Part shown: positions 45,332-56,323 of the stretch, one piece after another
Layout of the letters: every line of letters starts with the position of its first letter
Position numbering within the stretch: position 1 is the first letter of the stretch
Origin: Neoaquamicrobium microcysteis
GTDB taxonomy: Bacteria; Pseudomonadota; Alphaproteobacteria; Rhizobiales; Rhizobiaceae
Reading direction: 5' to 3'
DNA: 64,000 bases
Assembly (NCBI RefSeq): GCF_008180155.1
Contig: NZ_VSZS01000066.1
Coordinates: 1 to 64,000 of the forward strand
Notes under the pieces: model-generated
Seen by the model: only the letters and a program-made list of their open reading frames with translations
Told to the model about the DNA's origin: nothing
The model's database searches: none
Position numbers and translations under genes: made by a program

Positions 45332-45805
45332 ATGAACAAGGTCCCGATGACCGTCGGTGGGTTCGAGACGCTGAAGGAAGAGCTGCGCTGGCGCCAGCAG
45401 GAAGAGCGTCCACGCATCATCGAGGCGATTTCGGAAGCGCGTTCGCACGGCGATCTTTCGGAGAACGCCGAATACCATGCCGCCAAGGAATCGCAGAGCC
45501 TCAACGAAGGCCGCGTCAACGAGCTGGAAGACCTGATCGCGCGGGCCGACGTCATCGACGTGTCGAAGCTGTCTGGCGACAAGATCAAGTTCGGCGCGAC
45601 CGTCGTGCTCCTCGACGAGGACACCGAGGAAGAGAAGACCTACCAGATCGTCGGCGACCAGGAGGCTGACGTGAAGGCGGGGCGCATCTCCATCTCCTCG
45701 CCCATTGCGCGCGCGCTGATCGGCAAGGAAGTGGGCGACGAGGTCGAGGTCAACGCACCAGGCGGCGCGCGCGGCTACGAGATCGTGGAGCTGCGCTGGG
45801 CGTGA
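45332..45805 (+). CDS. greA: Transcription elongation factor GreA
   Basis: 157-aa GreA. N-terminal coiled coil with the acidic tip [13 protein letters not shown] (Asp/Glu residues that stimulate RNA cleavage by RNA polymerase) and a C-terminal FKBP-like domain ending [30 protein letters not shown] precedes the ATG at 45332. First gene before an LPS glycosyltransferase, the order known from Sinorhizobium. Confidence 0.97.
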   Translation: MNKVPMTVGGFETLKEELRWRQQEERPRIIEAISEARSHGDLSENAEYHAAKESQSLNEGRVNELEDLIARADVIDVSKLSGDKIKFGATVVLLDEDTEEEKTYQIVGDQEADVKAGRISISSPIARALIGKEVGDEVEVNAPGGARGYEIVELRWA

Positions 45806-46887
45806 ACGATACCGGGCAGGCCGGCGCGGCGGCTCAAGTCGACATGTCGCGCCTGCTGGTCGTCGCTCCCAACTTCAAGCGCCGGCTTTCGGGCGTAACC
45901 AGCACCATCATCCAGCTCGTACCGTTGCAGGCGAGGGCCATCGGCATCGCGACGCTTGGGCCTGGCCTGCCGCCAAGTCTGCCCGCGATGAAATGGCGGC
46001 AGGTCGCCTCGCTCTGGCGGCGGCCTCTCGGCGCGCGTTTTCGCGTCTGGCACGCACGCCGAAACGTCGAAATGCTGGCAGGCGTGGTTCTGCGCGATGT
46101 CCTCCGGATGCCGCTGAAGCTGCTCTTCACCTCGGCTTCGCAGCGCGAGCACACCGGATGGACGCGCTTTCTCATCCGCCGGATGGACGCGGTCGTGGCG
46201 ACCAGCCGCAAGACGGCCGCCTATCTGACCGTCCCCAATACCGTCGTCATGCACGGCATCGACACGGCGCGGTTCCACCCGGCTGCCGACCGCGCCGATG
46301 CAGCAACTGCGGTGGGGCTTAATGCGCAACAGCTATATGTCGGCTGCTTCGGGCGTGTCCGCCGGCAGAAGGGCACGGACCTGTTCGTCGACGCGATGAT
46401 CGCACTTCTGCCGCATCATCCACGCTGGTCTGCCGTCATCGCTGGGCGTGCGACCGCACAGCACAAGGCGTTCGAGGATGAATTGCGTGCCCGCGTGGCG
46501 GCAGCCGGCTTGTCGGACCGCATCCTCTTCGTTGGCGAGCACCGCGACATCGAGCGCTGGTACCGCGCCCTGTCGCTGTTCGTGGCGCCGCAGCGATGGG
46601 AGGGCTTCGGCCTCACGCCACTGGAAGCGATGGCGAGCGGCGTGCCGGTCGTGGCGACCGATGTCGGCGCATTTTCCGAACTGATCCTCGAGGGCGAAAC
46701 GGGGACCGTGATCCCCGCTGATGATGTTGAGGCGATGCGGATGGCGATCGAGCCCTATATGGCCGATCCCGACACGGCCTTCGCCGATGGACGGCGGGGG
46801 CGGGCGCATGTCGAGGCGAATTTTGGTCTGGACCGCGAGGCGGACCGATTGATCCGCATCTACAAAGACCTTCTATTGCCGGGATAG
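45802..46887 (+). CDS. lpsB: LPS core mannosyltransferase (LpsB/LpcC-like GT4)
   Basis: 361-aa GT-B glycosyltransferase. [17 protein letters not shown] at the N-terminus is typical of rhizobial LpsB/LpcC; the GT4 donor site is [16 protein letters not shown] and ...[26 protein letters not shown]. In Sinorhizobium the greA-adjacent lpsB builds the LPS core. GTG at 45802 overlaps the greA stop; an ATG at 45844 would give 347 aa and is also plausible. Acts on the cytoplasmic face of the inner membrane. Confidence 0.9.
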   Translation: MNDTGQAGAAAQVDMSRLLVVAPNFKRRLSGVTSTIIQLVPLQARAIGIATLGPGLPPSLPAMKWRQVASLWRRPLGARFRVWHARRNVEMLAGVVLRDVLRMPLKLLFTSASQREHTGWTRFLIRRMDAVVATSRKTAAYLTVPNTVVMHGIDTARFHPAADRADAATAVGLNAQQLYVGCFGRVRRQKGTDLFVDAMIALLPHHPRWSAVIAGRATAQHKAFEDELRARVAAAGLSDRILFVGEHRDIERWYRALSLFVAPQRWEGFGLTPLEAMASGVPVVATDVGAFSELILEGETGTVIPADDVEAMRMAIEPYMADPDTAFADGRRGRAHVEANFGLDREADRLIRIYKDLLLPG

Positions 46888-46920
46888 AAACAGGACGAAC
46901 TGTCGGGAAGGCTGGTCGAC

Positions 46921-47682
46921 ATGGCGGGGCTCATCGAATCTCTCGAAAAGGCGATCACGAAGCTTTACCGCAAGCGCATCGCGCGACGTCTCTACGAGCA
47001 GTCGTCCAAAGCGGTCGAGCGCGGCCCGTTCAAGGGCATGAAGCTCATCGCGTTCTCGCATATTTCAAGCGCCCCGCTGGCTCTCAAGCTGTTCGGCCTC
47101 TACGAGCAGGAAGTGGTGGCGTTTCTCACCTCGCTGAAGGACCGGGACACGCTCATCAATCTTGGCGCGGGCGATGGCTATTACAGCGTCGGCCTCATCC
47201 GCGCCGGCATCGTCAAGCGGGCGCTCAGCTTCGAGATAGACGAGAAGGGCCGCAGGGCGATTGCTGACAACGCGGCGCAGAACGGTGTCGCAGGCAGCGT
47301 CTCGATCTTCGGCGCGGCCGATGCGGGCTTGCTGGATACATTGACGGCCGAGGGGGTCGATCCGGCATCGACCATCCTGTTGTGCGACATCGAGGGAGCC
47401 GAGTTCGACGTCATCGACGACCCGCTCGTCGCGGCGTTGCAAGGTGTGGCGTTTGCCATCGAGCTGCATGATTTCCGCTTTGCCGACGGTGCCCGGCGTC
47501 TTGAAGCGCTCACCGCGCGGTTGTCGCAAACCCACGATGTCGAGATCGTCAAGGCGGGGCCGGCCGACTGGTCAGGCATCGCCGAGCTGGAGGCGCTGCA
47601 CGACAACGCACGTGCACTGGTAACCTCAGACGGACGCAAGAAGTTGGGACTTTGGCTCTTTGCGCGTCCGAAAACCGTTTAG
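46921..47682 (+). CDS. FkbM/SAM-methyltransferase-like protein in the LPS locus
   Basis: 253-aa Rossmann-fold protein. SAM-type loop TLINLGAGDGYYSVGLIRAG (about 77-96), SFEIDEKGRRAIADNAAQNG for the second strand, and LLCDIEGAEFDVIDD resembling the DIEG motif of FkbM methyltransferases. Target unknown; position after lpsB suggests decoration of the LPS core or a cell-surface glycan. Convergent with a true FkbM gene, overlapping it by 4 nt at the 3' ends. Confidence 0.8.
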   Translation: MAGLIESLEKAITKLYRKRIARRLYEQSSKAVERGPFKGMKLIAFSHISSAPLALKLFGLYEQEVVAFLTSLKDRDTLINLGAGDGYYSVGLIRAGIVKRALSFEIDEKGRRAIADNAAQNGVAGSVSIFGAADAGLLDTLTAEGVDPASTILLCDIEGAEFDVIDDPLVAALQGVAFAIELHDFRFADGARRLEALTARLSQTHDVEIVKAGPADWSGIAELEALHDNARALVTSDGRKKLGLWLFARPKTV

Positions 47683-48530
47683 TCGAGCAAGTAGAACGAG
47701 TTGTTGCGCGAACGGCCCATCAGCCGATAGCCGCGCTTTGCGAAGGCGGCCGCGCAGGCGGGGTAGTCTTCGCCGTTTCCCGGATGCTCGATCACGATGC
47801 GGCGCGGCAGCAGCGCCACGTCGCTGCGCTCTATGAACGGCGCAAGCACCCTGTCCTCGTGGCCCTCGATGTCGATCTTCAGCCCATCGATGCGTTCGAC
47901 ACCTGCCTCTGCGAGGATCGACGACAGCGTGCGGATCGGTATCGAGCCCGCCACTTCATCCTCCACCGATACGATGGCTATGTCGTTCTTGCGGATGCTG
48001 AGCGAGCCCATGCCTTCGCGGTCACTGACCGCGCAGGAAAAAATGGAGATGTTGTCGAGACCGGACGCACTCGCGTTCCAGGCAAGTCGCCTTGCCATCA
48101 GCCGGTTGGCGTCGATGGCGACGACCTTGCCCTGCGGCCCAGCCTGCTTTGCCAGCGGCAGGGTGTAGAGGCCGATATTTGCACCGATATCGAGGAATGT
48201 GCCGCCGGGGGGCACACCTTGGATCAGGAAGTCGATATCGGCGGCGTTGTAGGCGGGGTTCAGCAATATGCCGAACTCGATGAGGTTGTTTCGTCCGCGC
48301 AGGCGATAGGCGCACCCGCGAAAGGTGACGTCCAGCGGGCGCTCGCCGCCGCCCATGATGAGGCGCGTCATCGTCCTGCGGAAAAGCCCTCGATGCAGCA
48401 CGCTTCCCGCAGCCAACGCGATCAGCGCCTTCTGCCGCGCATTGGGCGCGAAGTGGCCGAATGGCAGATGCTCGTCGTTGTCGACGCCTTCATGTTCGCT
48501 GCTGGGGAGCGGTCTTGTCGCCGAAACCAT
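47679..48530 (-). CDS. FkbM family methyltransferase
   Basis: 283 aa. FLDIGANIGLYTLPLAKQAG binds SAM, KVVAIDANRLMARRLAWNA follows, and GLKIDIEGHEDRVLAPF is the FkbM signature; typically O-methylates sugars. ATG at 48530 lies 6 bp after the lrp stop, so lrp and this gene form an operon. Upstream in-frame reading belongs to the lrp shadow. Substrate unknown, likely a surface polysaccharide. Confidence 0.88.
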   Translation of the reverse strand: MVSATRPLPSSEHEGVDNDEHLPFGHFAPNARQKALIALAAGSVLHRGLFRRTMTRLIMGGGERPLDVTFRGCAYRLRGRNNLIEFGILLNPAYNAADIDFLIQGVPPGGTFLDIGANIGLYTLPLAKQAGPQGKVVAIDANRLMARRLAWNASASGLDNISIFSCAVSDREGMGSLSIRKNDIAIVSVEDEVAGSIPIRTLSSILAEAGVERIDGLKIDIEGHEDRVLAPFIERSDVALLPRRIVIEHPGNGEDYPACAAAFAKRGYRLMGRSRNNSFYLLD

Positions 48531-48535
48531 CGTGG

Positions 48536-49012
48536 TTACTCGCCTATGCCGACCAGCCCCTCGTCCTTGACCTGCTTGATCGTCAGCGCCGTGCGCACGG
48601 TGTCTACGTTTGGCGCAGACGTCAGTTCCTCGATCACAAAGGTCTGGAACGTCGTCAGGTCGCTCGCAACGCAGTGAAGCATGAAGTCGGATTCGCCCGA
48701 AACCATCCATGCCCGCCGCACGATCGGCCAGTTGCGCGTACGTTCCGCGAACGCCTTGAGCTCGGCGTCCGACTGGTGCTGCAAGCCGATGAGGCAGAAG
48801 GCCACGACATCGAGGCCCAGTTCGCGGGCGTTCAGCAATGCGCGATAGCCGCGAATGACGCCTGCGTCCTCCAGCCGCTTTACCCGCCTCAGGCAGGGCG
48901 GGGCCGAAATGCCGACGCGGCGCGACAGCTCGACATTGGTCATCCGGCCGTCGTTCTGAAGCTCCTTGAGGATTTTCCAGTCGATGGCGTCGAGATCGGC
49001 CTTTATGGGCAT
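48536..49012 (-). CDS. lrp: Lrp/AsnC family transcriptional regulator
   Basis: 158-aa Lrp-type regulator: N-terminal HTH (LDAIDWKILKELQNDGRMTNVELSRRVGISAPPCLRRVKRLEDAGVI, written here as a region of about residues 7-55) and C-terminal RAM ligand domain (VSGESDFMLHCVA). Divergent from trxB across 287 bp, matching the lrp3-trxB-lsrB order of Sinorhizobium. Ligand and targets unknown. Confidence 0.93.
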   Translation of the reverse strand: MPIKADLDAIDWKILKELQNDGRMTNVELSRRVGISAPPCLRRVKRLEDAGVIRGYRALLNARELGLDVVAFCLIGLQHQSDAELKAFAERTRNWPIVRRAWMVSGESDFMLHCVASDLTTFQTFVIEELTSAPNVDTVRTALTIKQVKDEGLVGIGE

Positions 49013-49188
49013 ATGGCAGTTCCGGCGGGCGAGGGTGAGTGAGAATCTGTCGCGACTGGGTGGCGAAACTAACGGATAATGTCCGTCTCTCCAAAGCTTT
49101 TCGGGTGCGGCGCACCGCTTTGTGTCGCCAGGCGGGCACGATACCGTGACTTTCCCCAGCCTAGTGGCGGGCGGAACAATTCGTCGCC

Positions 49189-50274
<1,086 letters not shown>

Positions 50275-50307
50275 CCGCCCCGCATTCTGGTTGAGGGGAC
50301 CGGATCT

Positions 50308-51204
50308 ATGGCTCTGGACTGGGACAAGCTGCGCGTCTTCCACGCGGCCGCCGAGGCGGGGTCGTTCACCCACGCCGCCGAAACGCTGCGCCTGTCGCAG
50401 TCGGCGATTTCGCGGCAGGTGAGCGCGCTGGAACAGGATGTCGGCGTGGCGCTTTTCCATCGCCACGCGCGCGGCCTCGTGCTGACCGAGCAGGGCGAGA
50501 TGCTCTATCAGACCGCGCACGAAGTGCTGATGAAGCTGGAAAGCGTGCGCATGCGGCTGACCGAGGCGAAAGATCGCCCGTCCGGGCCGCTGCGCGTCAC
50601 CACGACGGTGGGGCTGGGCTCCGGCTGGCTGACCGAGCGCGTGCAGGAATTCCTCGACCTTTATCCGGAAATCCAGCTTCAGCTCATCCTCGCCAACGAA
50701 GAGCTTGATCTTACGCTTCGCCAGGCCGACTGCGCGATCCGCCTGCGCCAGCCTCAGCAGCCCGATCTCATCCAGCGCAAGCTGTTCACGGTGCATTTCC
50801 ACCTCTACGCGTCGCCGTCCTATGTGAACAAGCACGGGAAGCCGCGCTCGATCGAGGAACTCGACCAGCATCGCATCGTCACGTTCGGCGAGCCGGTTCC
50901 GTTTCATCTGGCAGACATGAACTGGCTGGAAACGGCCGGGAGGCCCGAAGGATCGAGGCGCCACGCATCGCTGCAGATCAACAACATCATGTCGATCAAG
51001 GTTGCCGTCGAGCGCGGGGCCGGTATCGCGATGCTGCCCGACTACATGGTCGAGAAGGACTCAGGCCTCGTCCAGCTGATGCCCGAGACCGAAGTGCCGT
51101 CCTTCGACACCTATTTCTGCTACCCGGACGCCATGAAGAACCAGGTGAAGCTGCATGTCTTCCGCGATTTCCTCATCGCCAAGGCTCGGAGCTGGTCGTA
51201 CTGA
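50308..51204 (+). CDS. lsrB: LysR-type regulator LsrB/VtlR
   Basis: 298-aa LTTR. N-terminal winged HTH (LRVFHAAAEAGSFTHAAETL, SQSAISRQVSALE) and a type 2 periplasmic-binding effector domain. Cys142 and Cys271 are available for redox sensing. Context trxB-lsrB identifies it with LsrB of Sinorhizobium and VtlR of Brucella/Agrobacterium, regulators of envelope and stress genes and of AbcR sRNAs. GAGGGGAC precedes the ATG. An AbcR-like sRNA lies 136 bp downstream. Confidence 0.92.
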   Translation: MALDWDKLRVFHAAAEAGSFTHAAETLRLSQSAISRQVSALEQDVGVALFHRHARGLVLTEQGEMLYQTAHEVLMKLESVRMRLTEAKDRPSGPLRVTTTVGLGSGWLTERVQEFLDLYPEIQLQLILANEELDLTLRQADCAIRLRQPQQPDLIQRKLFTVHFHLYASPSYVNKHGKPRSIEELDQHRIVTFGEPVPFHLADMNWLETAGRPEGSRRHASLQINNIMSIKVAVERGAGIAMLPDYMVEKDSGLVQLMPETEVPSFDTYFCYPDAMKNQVKLHVFRDFLIAKARSWSY

Positions 51205-51287
51205 TCCTGCCGATAAAACAGGCATCGTAGGGCGAGTGGGTAATCATCGTGCATCCTCTTTCAGCCATGCAGAAGTCGCATAGGTGC

Positions 51288-51311
51288 ATTGCAAAATACC
51301 TTGCTTGCAAT
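51288..51311. promoter_or_regulatory. LTTR-type inverted repeat at the sRNA promoter
   Basis: ATTGCAA (51288-51294) and TTGCAAT (51305-51311) are exact reverse complements with a 10-nt spacer. The right arm coincides with the predicted -35 box of the AbcR-like sRNA, the usual position for LysR activation. VtlR is known to activate abcR genes in relatives; binding by the adjacent LsrB is inference. Confidence 0.55.
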
Positions 51312-51333
51312 TTGGGCAGATAGAGCCCATATC
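51305..51333 (+). promoter_or_regulatory. Predicted promoter of the AbcR-like sRNA
   Basis: -35 TTGCAA (51305-51310) and -10 CATATC (51328-51333) are 17 bp apart, giving a start near 51340. The -10 is imperfect, consistent with an activator-dependent promoter. Confidence 0.5.
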
Positions 51334-51339
51334 CTAATC

Positions 51340-51454
51340 ATCTCCCGGGCGCGTTCCTCCTCCCATTAGCGCCCGCGAGTGTTCCCCTCTGGAGGTTTTG
51401 CCTAACGGCACTTCCAACAACTTCAGCCGGATCCTTCCAGATCCGGCTTTTTTC
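51340..51454 (+). ncRNA. abcR: AbcR/alpha-r15-family trans-acting sRNA
   Basis: About 115 nt. Stem 1 pairs CGGGCGC (51346-51352) with GCGCCCG (51369-51375) and exposes GTTCCTCCTCCCATTA, an anti-Shine-Dalgarno loop like that of AbcR sRNAs. A second pyrimidine-rich segment (TTCCCCTCTGGAGG) carries a second possible targeting motif. It ends in a strong terminator (AGCCGGATC/GATCCGGCT plus T6). Hfq-dependent AbcR RNAs repress ABC-transporter mRNAs. Identification rests on motif, fold, size and position next to lsrB. Confidence 0.82.
51425..51454 (+). terminator. Terminator of the AbcR-like sRNA
   Basis: AGCCGGATC and GATCCGGCT form a perfect 9-bp stem with loop CTTCCA, followed by TTTTTTC. Serves as the 3' end and Hfq-binding tail of the sRNA. 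Confidence 0.9.
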
Positions 51455-51783
51455 TTGCCTGCATGACGGGCGTGGCCAAATCGTCTTGGCTATCCATCCG
51501 CACAACTCATCTGGCCTTCGTGCTGGCTTGGCCGCGTATGCGCACCATGCCGCCTCACCATGTAACGGTGACTTGTAACTCCCCGTAACCTGCACATGCG
51601 GGCCGAACGCGGCTAATGATTTCTGCAGGACGCGGTGGCGCGACGATGCCACGGGGGATGGGGGCATCTCCTGCAGCTTCGGCGCGCAATGCAAACATCG
51701 TGTCCCTTCCATAACCGTCTCCGGGCTTGCTCGGCAAAAAGCGGCGGACCTGACGAAATCGGCTAACCCGGTCGCGGTCTGCA
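51455..51783. other. Gene-free stretch between sRNA and EF-G-like gene
   Basis: No protein gene is convincing. It contains a possible structured element: CTGCAGGA (51623-51630) pairs with TCCTGCAG (51669-51676), enclosing GTGGC/GCCAC and GATG/CATC stems. No second AbcR-type CCTCCTCCC motif was found, although AbcR genes are sometimes tandem. Confidence 0.4.
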
Positions 51784-51826
51784 AGAAAAACGGCGCCAGT
51801 CCCAAGAGCTGGCGCCGTTTTCTTTT
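51784..51826. terminator. Terminator of the EF-G-like gene (bidirectional)
   Basis: AAAACGGCGCCAG and CTGGCGCCGTTTT form a perfect 13-bp stem with a 9-nt loop; T-runs lie on both sides (TTTTTC on the minus strand, TTTTCTTTT on the plus). Lies about 10 bp beyond the stop of the minus-strand GTPase gene. Confidence 0.85.
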
Positions 51827-51835
51827 GTGCAGACG

Positions 51836-53881
51836 TCAGGCGGCCTTGCCGTGGGCGTTCATCACGTCGTCCGCCAGGCGGCCGGTCAGTTCGGCCATGT
51901 GGTCGAACCTTGCAACGTAGGTCGCCACGCCGGCGGTGGCCGAACGCAGCTCGACGATCAGATTGCCGATCTCTGCCTGGGGCATCGTCGCTTCCACGAC
52001 GTCCCATCCGTCCCACCCCGGCCGTCCGTCGAAGCCCAGTATCTGGCCGCGCCGCTGGGGCACGATCGCCGTGACCTTGGCTGTCGTGTCCGACGGCGTA
52101 TAGATTTCCACCTTGAGGATCGGTTCGAGCAGCACCGGCGAGCAAGCCGCCATGCCTTCCTTCATGCCCAGCCGTGCGGCCTGCTGGAAGGCCATGTCGG
52201 ACGAATCCACCGTGTGGTAGGAGCCGTCGGCCAGGTTCACGGCCACGTCCACGACCGGGAAGCCGAGCGGTCCGGCCTTGAGATAATCGCGTATCCCGTT
52301 CTCGACCGAGGGAATGTACTGCTTGGGCACGACGCCGCCGGTGATGGTGTCGGTGAACGCGAAGCCCGCGCCGCGCTCCAGCGGCTTGATGTCCAGCACC
52401 ACGTCGCCGAACTGGCCGTGGCCTCCGGACTGCTTCTTGTGACGGCCGCGCTGGGTCACCGATTTGCGGATCGTCTCGCGATAGGGCACCTGCGGCGGGT
52501 GGGATTCGACCGCGATCTGGTACTTGCCCTCCAGCCGCTCCACGGTGACGCGCAGATGCATCTCGCCATGGCCGGAGATGATCGTTTCGCCTGTGTCCTG
52601 GTTCTGCTCCATCGACAGCGACGGGTCTTCCTGCAGCAGTCGCTGCAGGCTGGCCGAAAGCTTTACGTCGTCCTTGCGCTCGCGCGGCCGCAGCGCCGTC
52701 GTGTAGACCGGCGGCGGCACGTCGAGGCTGACCAGCGGCCCCACGCCCTTGGCGGTGCTGAGCGTATCGCCGGTGGCGATGTCGTCCAGCTTGCCCAGCG
52801 CCACCGTCTCGCCTTCCTCCGCAGCCGCGATCTTGGACTGGTCTTTGCCCAGCATGCGGTAGAGCCCGGACACCTTTCCGCCGGCGCCGCTGGAGGCAAA
52901 CACCTCGCTTGCATCCGCGATGCGTCCCGCAAGCACGCGCGCCATCGAAAGCTTGCCGCCGTGTGGGGTGTGCACCGTCTTCATGATCTGCAGTGCCGGC
53001 TTGCCGTCTGGAACGCCCAGCCGAGCGCGCGTCGCGTCTGCATCCGGCGCGTCATGGCGGATGGCCTTGAGCAGCCGGAGGACGCCGTTGCCCTTCTCTG
53101 CCGAACCGATCAGCACCGGCGTCACCGAGCCTTCGCGAAGGTCGGCAGCTAGGTCGTCGAAGATTTCGTCGCGGGGCGGCTCGATCTCTTCGAGAAGCTG
53201 TTCCATCAGCGCATCGTCGTGATCGGCCAGCGTCTCCAGCATCGAGAAACGCGCCTCGATTTCCCGCGCCTTGTCGTCGTCGGGGATTTCGGTGATCTCG
53301 CTTTCGGCGTGCTCGCGATAGACGTAGGCGCGCTCCAGCGCCAGGTCGATCGACCCGACGACGATGCCGTCCTTGCGCAGCGGTATCTGGCGCAGCAGCA
53401 GGGGCGTCGAGCTTGCCGGCTGAAGCAGCTTCAGCGTGTCGCGCACGCCGGCGCTCGCCTTGTCGATCTTGTTGAGAAAAAGCATGCGCGGGACGCCCAT
53501 GGCGTCGAGCTGGCGCATGATGAGCTGGAGGGCGGGGAATTTCTTCTCGTCCGGTTCGGCCACGACGATGGCGAGGTCGCAGGCCGCCAGCACCGGCTGC
53601 GCCTCAAAGGCGAATTCGATTGAGCCGGGGCAATCGACGAAGGTGATGCTTTCGCCCATGAAGTCCGTCGTGGCGAAGGTTGCCTCGACGCTCATCTGGT
53701 GCGCGCGGGCTTCCGCGGAATGGTCGCCCACCGTGCTGCCCGACGCTACCGTGTTCTGTCTCTGGATGGCGCCTGTCCGCGCCAGAAGCGCTTCAAGCAG
53801 CGTTGTCTTTCCGCTCGCGAAGGGACCGACGATGGCTACGCATTTCGGTCCCTTGCGTCGTTCTCCGGCTCTTTTACCCAT
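51836..53881 (-). CDS. EF-G-like translational GTPase (second, divergent EF-G)
   Basis: 681-aa five-domain EF-G relative. G1 GPFASGKT (19-26), G3 VDCPGS (82-87), G4 NKID, then domains II-V with HGQFGDVVLDIKPLERG. The usual DTPGH of G3 reads DCPGS, so the catalytic His is Ser87; this is not the housekeeping FusA. Function unknown, perhaps a specialised or inactive-GTPase ribosome factor. AGGAGG lies about 10 nt before the ATG at 53881. A terminator follows closely. Confidence 0.9.
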   Translation of the reverse strand: MGKRAGERRKGPKCVAIVGPFASGKTTLLEALLARTGAIQRQNTVASGSTVGDHSAEARAHQMSVEATFATTDFMGESITFVDCPGSIEFAFEAQPVLAACDLAIVVAEPDEKKFPALQLIMRQLDAMGVPRMLFLNKIDKASAGVRDTLKLLQPASSTPLLLRQIPLRKDGIVVGSIDLALERAYVYREHAESEITEIPDDDKAREIEARFSMLETLADHDDALMEQLLEEIEPPRDEIFDDLAADLREGSVTPVLIGSAEKGNGVLRLLKAIRHDAPDADATRARLGVPDGKPALQIMKTVHTPHGGKLSMARVLAGRIADASEVFASSGAGGKVSGLYRMLGKDQSKIAAAEEGETVALGKLDDIATGDTLSTAKGVGPLVSLDVPPPVYTTALRPRERKDDVKLSASLQRLLQEDPSLSMEQNQDTGETIISGHGEMHLRVTVERLEGKYQIAVESHPPQVPYRETIRKSVTQRGRHKKQSGGHGQFGDVVLDIKPLERGAGFAFTDTITGGVVPKQYIPSVENGIRDYLKAGPLGFPVVDVAVNLADGSYHTVDSSDMAFQQAARLGMKEGMAACSPVLLEPILKVEIYTPSDTTAKVTAIVPQRRGQILGFDGRPGWDGWDVVEATMPQAEIGNLIVELRSATAGVATYVARFDHMAELTGRLADDVMNAHGKAA

Positions 53882-54018
53882 GGTGACCAGACCTCCTCTC
53901 ACGCGTTTCCTCATGAGCGGCGGCCGGCCCGCGGCCGTCGCGTGGCCACGACGGCTCTGCGGCCGTGCGGGGCCATGAGGCATCGTCACACGGGACAGGG
54001 ATCAGGGCAAGAGGGAGA

Positions 54019-54038
54019 CGGGCGGCAGGGGCCGCCCG
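54019..54038 (-). terminator. Hairpin after the aspartate aminotransferase gene
   Basis: CGGGCGGC and GCCGCCCG form a perfect 8-bp stem with a 4-nt loop. On the minus strand it is followed by TCTCCCTCTT, a pyrimidine-rich but T-poor tail, so termination may be partial. Confidence 0.5.
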
Positions 54039-54047
54039 CGTTGCAGA

Positions 54048-55304
<1,257 letters not shown>

Positions 55305-55438
55305 CTAATGTCGCATCGGGCCGGGAATCGCAAGCGCGGAAAGCATCGGGAGCGCGGGTTTCATCCCATTAACAGACGGTAAATCCTTCGGTGGGAAGTT
55401 GTCGGCACACGCATTGCAGGGGGCGTGGAGGAAACTGC

Positions 55439-56323
55439 TTGGCGCGCAGCATCGCCCTTGCGCATGTCGACATCGACGAGCATCGCATCGCGACCGGTGC
55501 GTGGGGGCCGTTTACACTGAAGTCCGCGTTCCAGCCTATCTTCTCCTTCGATCGCGGCAAGCTCGTGATGGCGGCCTTCGAAGGATTGCTGCGGCCTTTC
55601 CGCGACGGCGAGGTGATGTCGCCGCCTGCGTTCTTCGCCTCCCTTTCGGCGGCAGAAAGGCTGCATGTAGAAACCCTGGCGCGCACGCTGCATATTCTCA
55701 ACGCCGGAGCGCATCTCGATCCGGCAAAGAAGCTCTTCATCAATTTCGACCCGTCCGTGTTCTCGGATAGGGAAATCATCGCCAATGCGCTGCGCGACAT
55801 GCGGCTGACGATGCATGAAGCAGGCATCGACGCCCGCGACGTGGTCTGCGAGGTGACGGAGCAACGCTCGACCTCCCAGCAGGCGCTTGAGGGATTTGTC
55901 GCGGCGCTCCGCGACGACGGGTTTCGCATCGCGGTAGACGATTACGGCGCGCAGCAATCCGACATGGAGCGGATTTCCGCGCTCAAGCCGGACATCGTCA
56001 AATTCGACGGCCGCTGGATCGCGCGGCTCATGGAAACCCGGCAGGGGGTGGCGCTTCTGGCGCTGATGGTGGGTGAGTTTTCGGCGCGCGGCATCACCGT
56101 CGTTTTCGAGGGCATCGAGGAAGGCTGGCAGATCGAGGTTGCCGAGGCTGCTGGCGCACACATGGTGCAGGGCTTCGCGCTGGCCAGGCCCGAGCTGGCC
56201 CCGACGAGCTTCGCCGTCCTGCACCCGGACCCGCAGGGGCCCGCCGCGACGGATGCGCACGTGCGACAGCGCCGCGTCGGCGGCAGTTCGGCAAAAGCCT
56301 TCGGTCGCCGCGTGGCGTCATGA
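55439..56323 (+). CDS. EAL-domain protein with intact catalytic residues
   Basis: 294 aa, nearly all EAL domain without sensor or membrane parts. The c-di-GMP phosphodiesterase residues can be traced: Glu48 (EGL in place of EAL), Asn102 (INFDP), Glu138, Asp167-Asp168 (VDDYG), Lys188 (IVKFD), Glu224 and Gln244. So it may be an active phosphodiesterase, though the EGL change is unusual. The start is TTG at 55439, set by GGAGG 7 nt upstream. Coupled by a 4-nt overlap to a second EAL gene. Confidence 0.87.
   Translation: MARSIALAHVDIDEHRIATGAWGPFTLKSAFQPIFSFDRGKLVMAAFEGLLRPFRDGEVMSPPAFFASLSAAERLHVETLARTLHILNAGAHLDPAKKLFINFDPSVFSDREIIANALRDMRLTMHEAGIDARDVVCEVTEQRSTSQQALEGFVAALRDDGFRIAVDDYGAQQSDMERISALKPDIVKFDGRWIARLMETRQGVALLALMVGEFSARGITVVFEGIEEGWQIEVAEAAGAHMVQGFALARPELAPTSFAVLHPDPQGPAATDAHVRQRRVGGSSAKAFGRRVAS

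Noticed and set aside
51455-51783. Second tandem AbcR copy
   Set aside because: No second CCTCCTCCC loop or separate terminator of the AbcR type was found.
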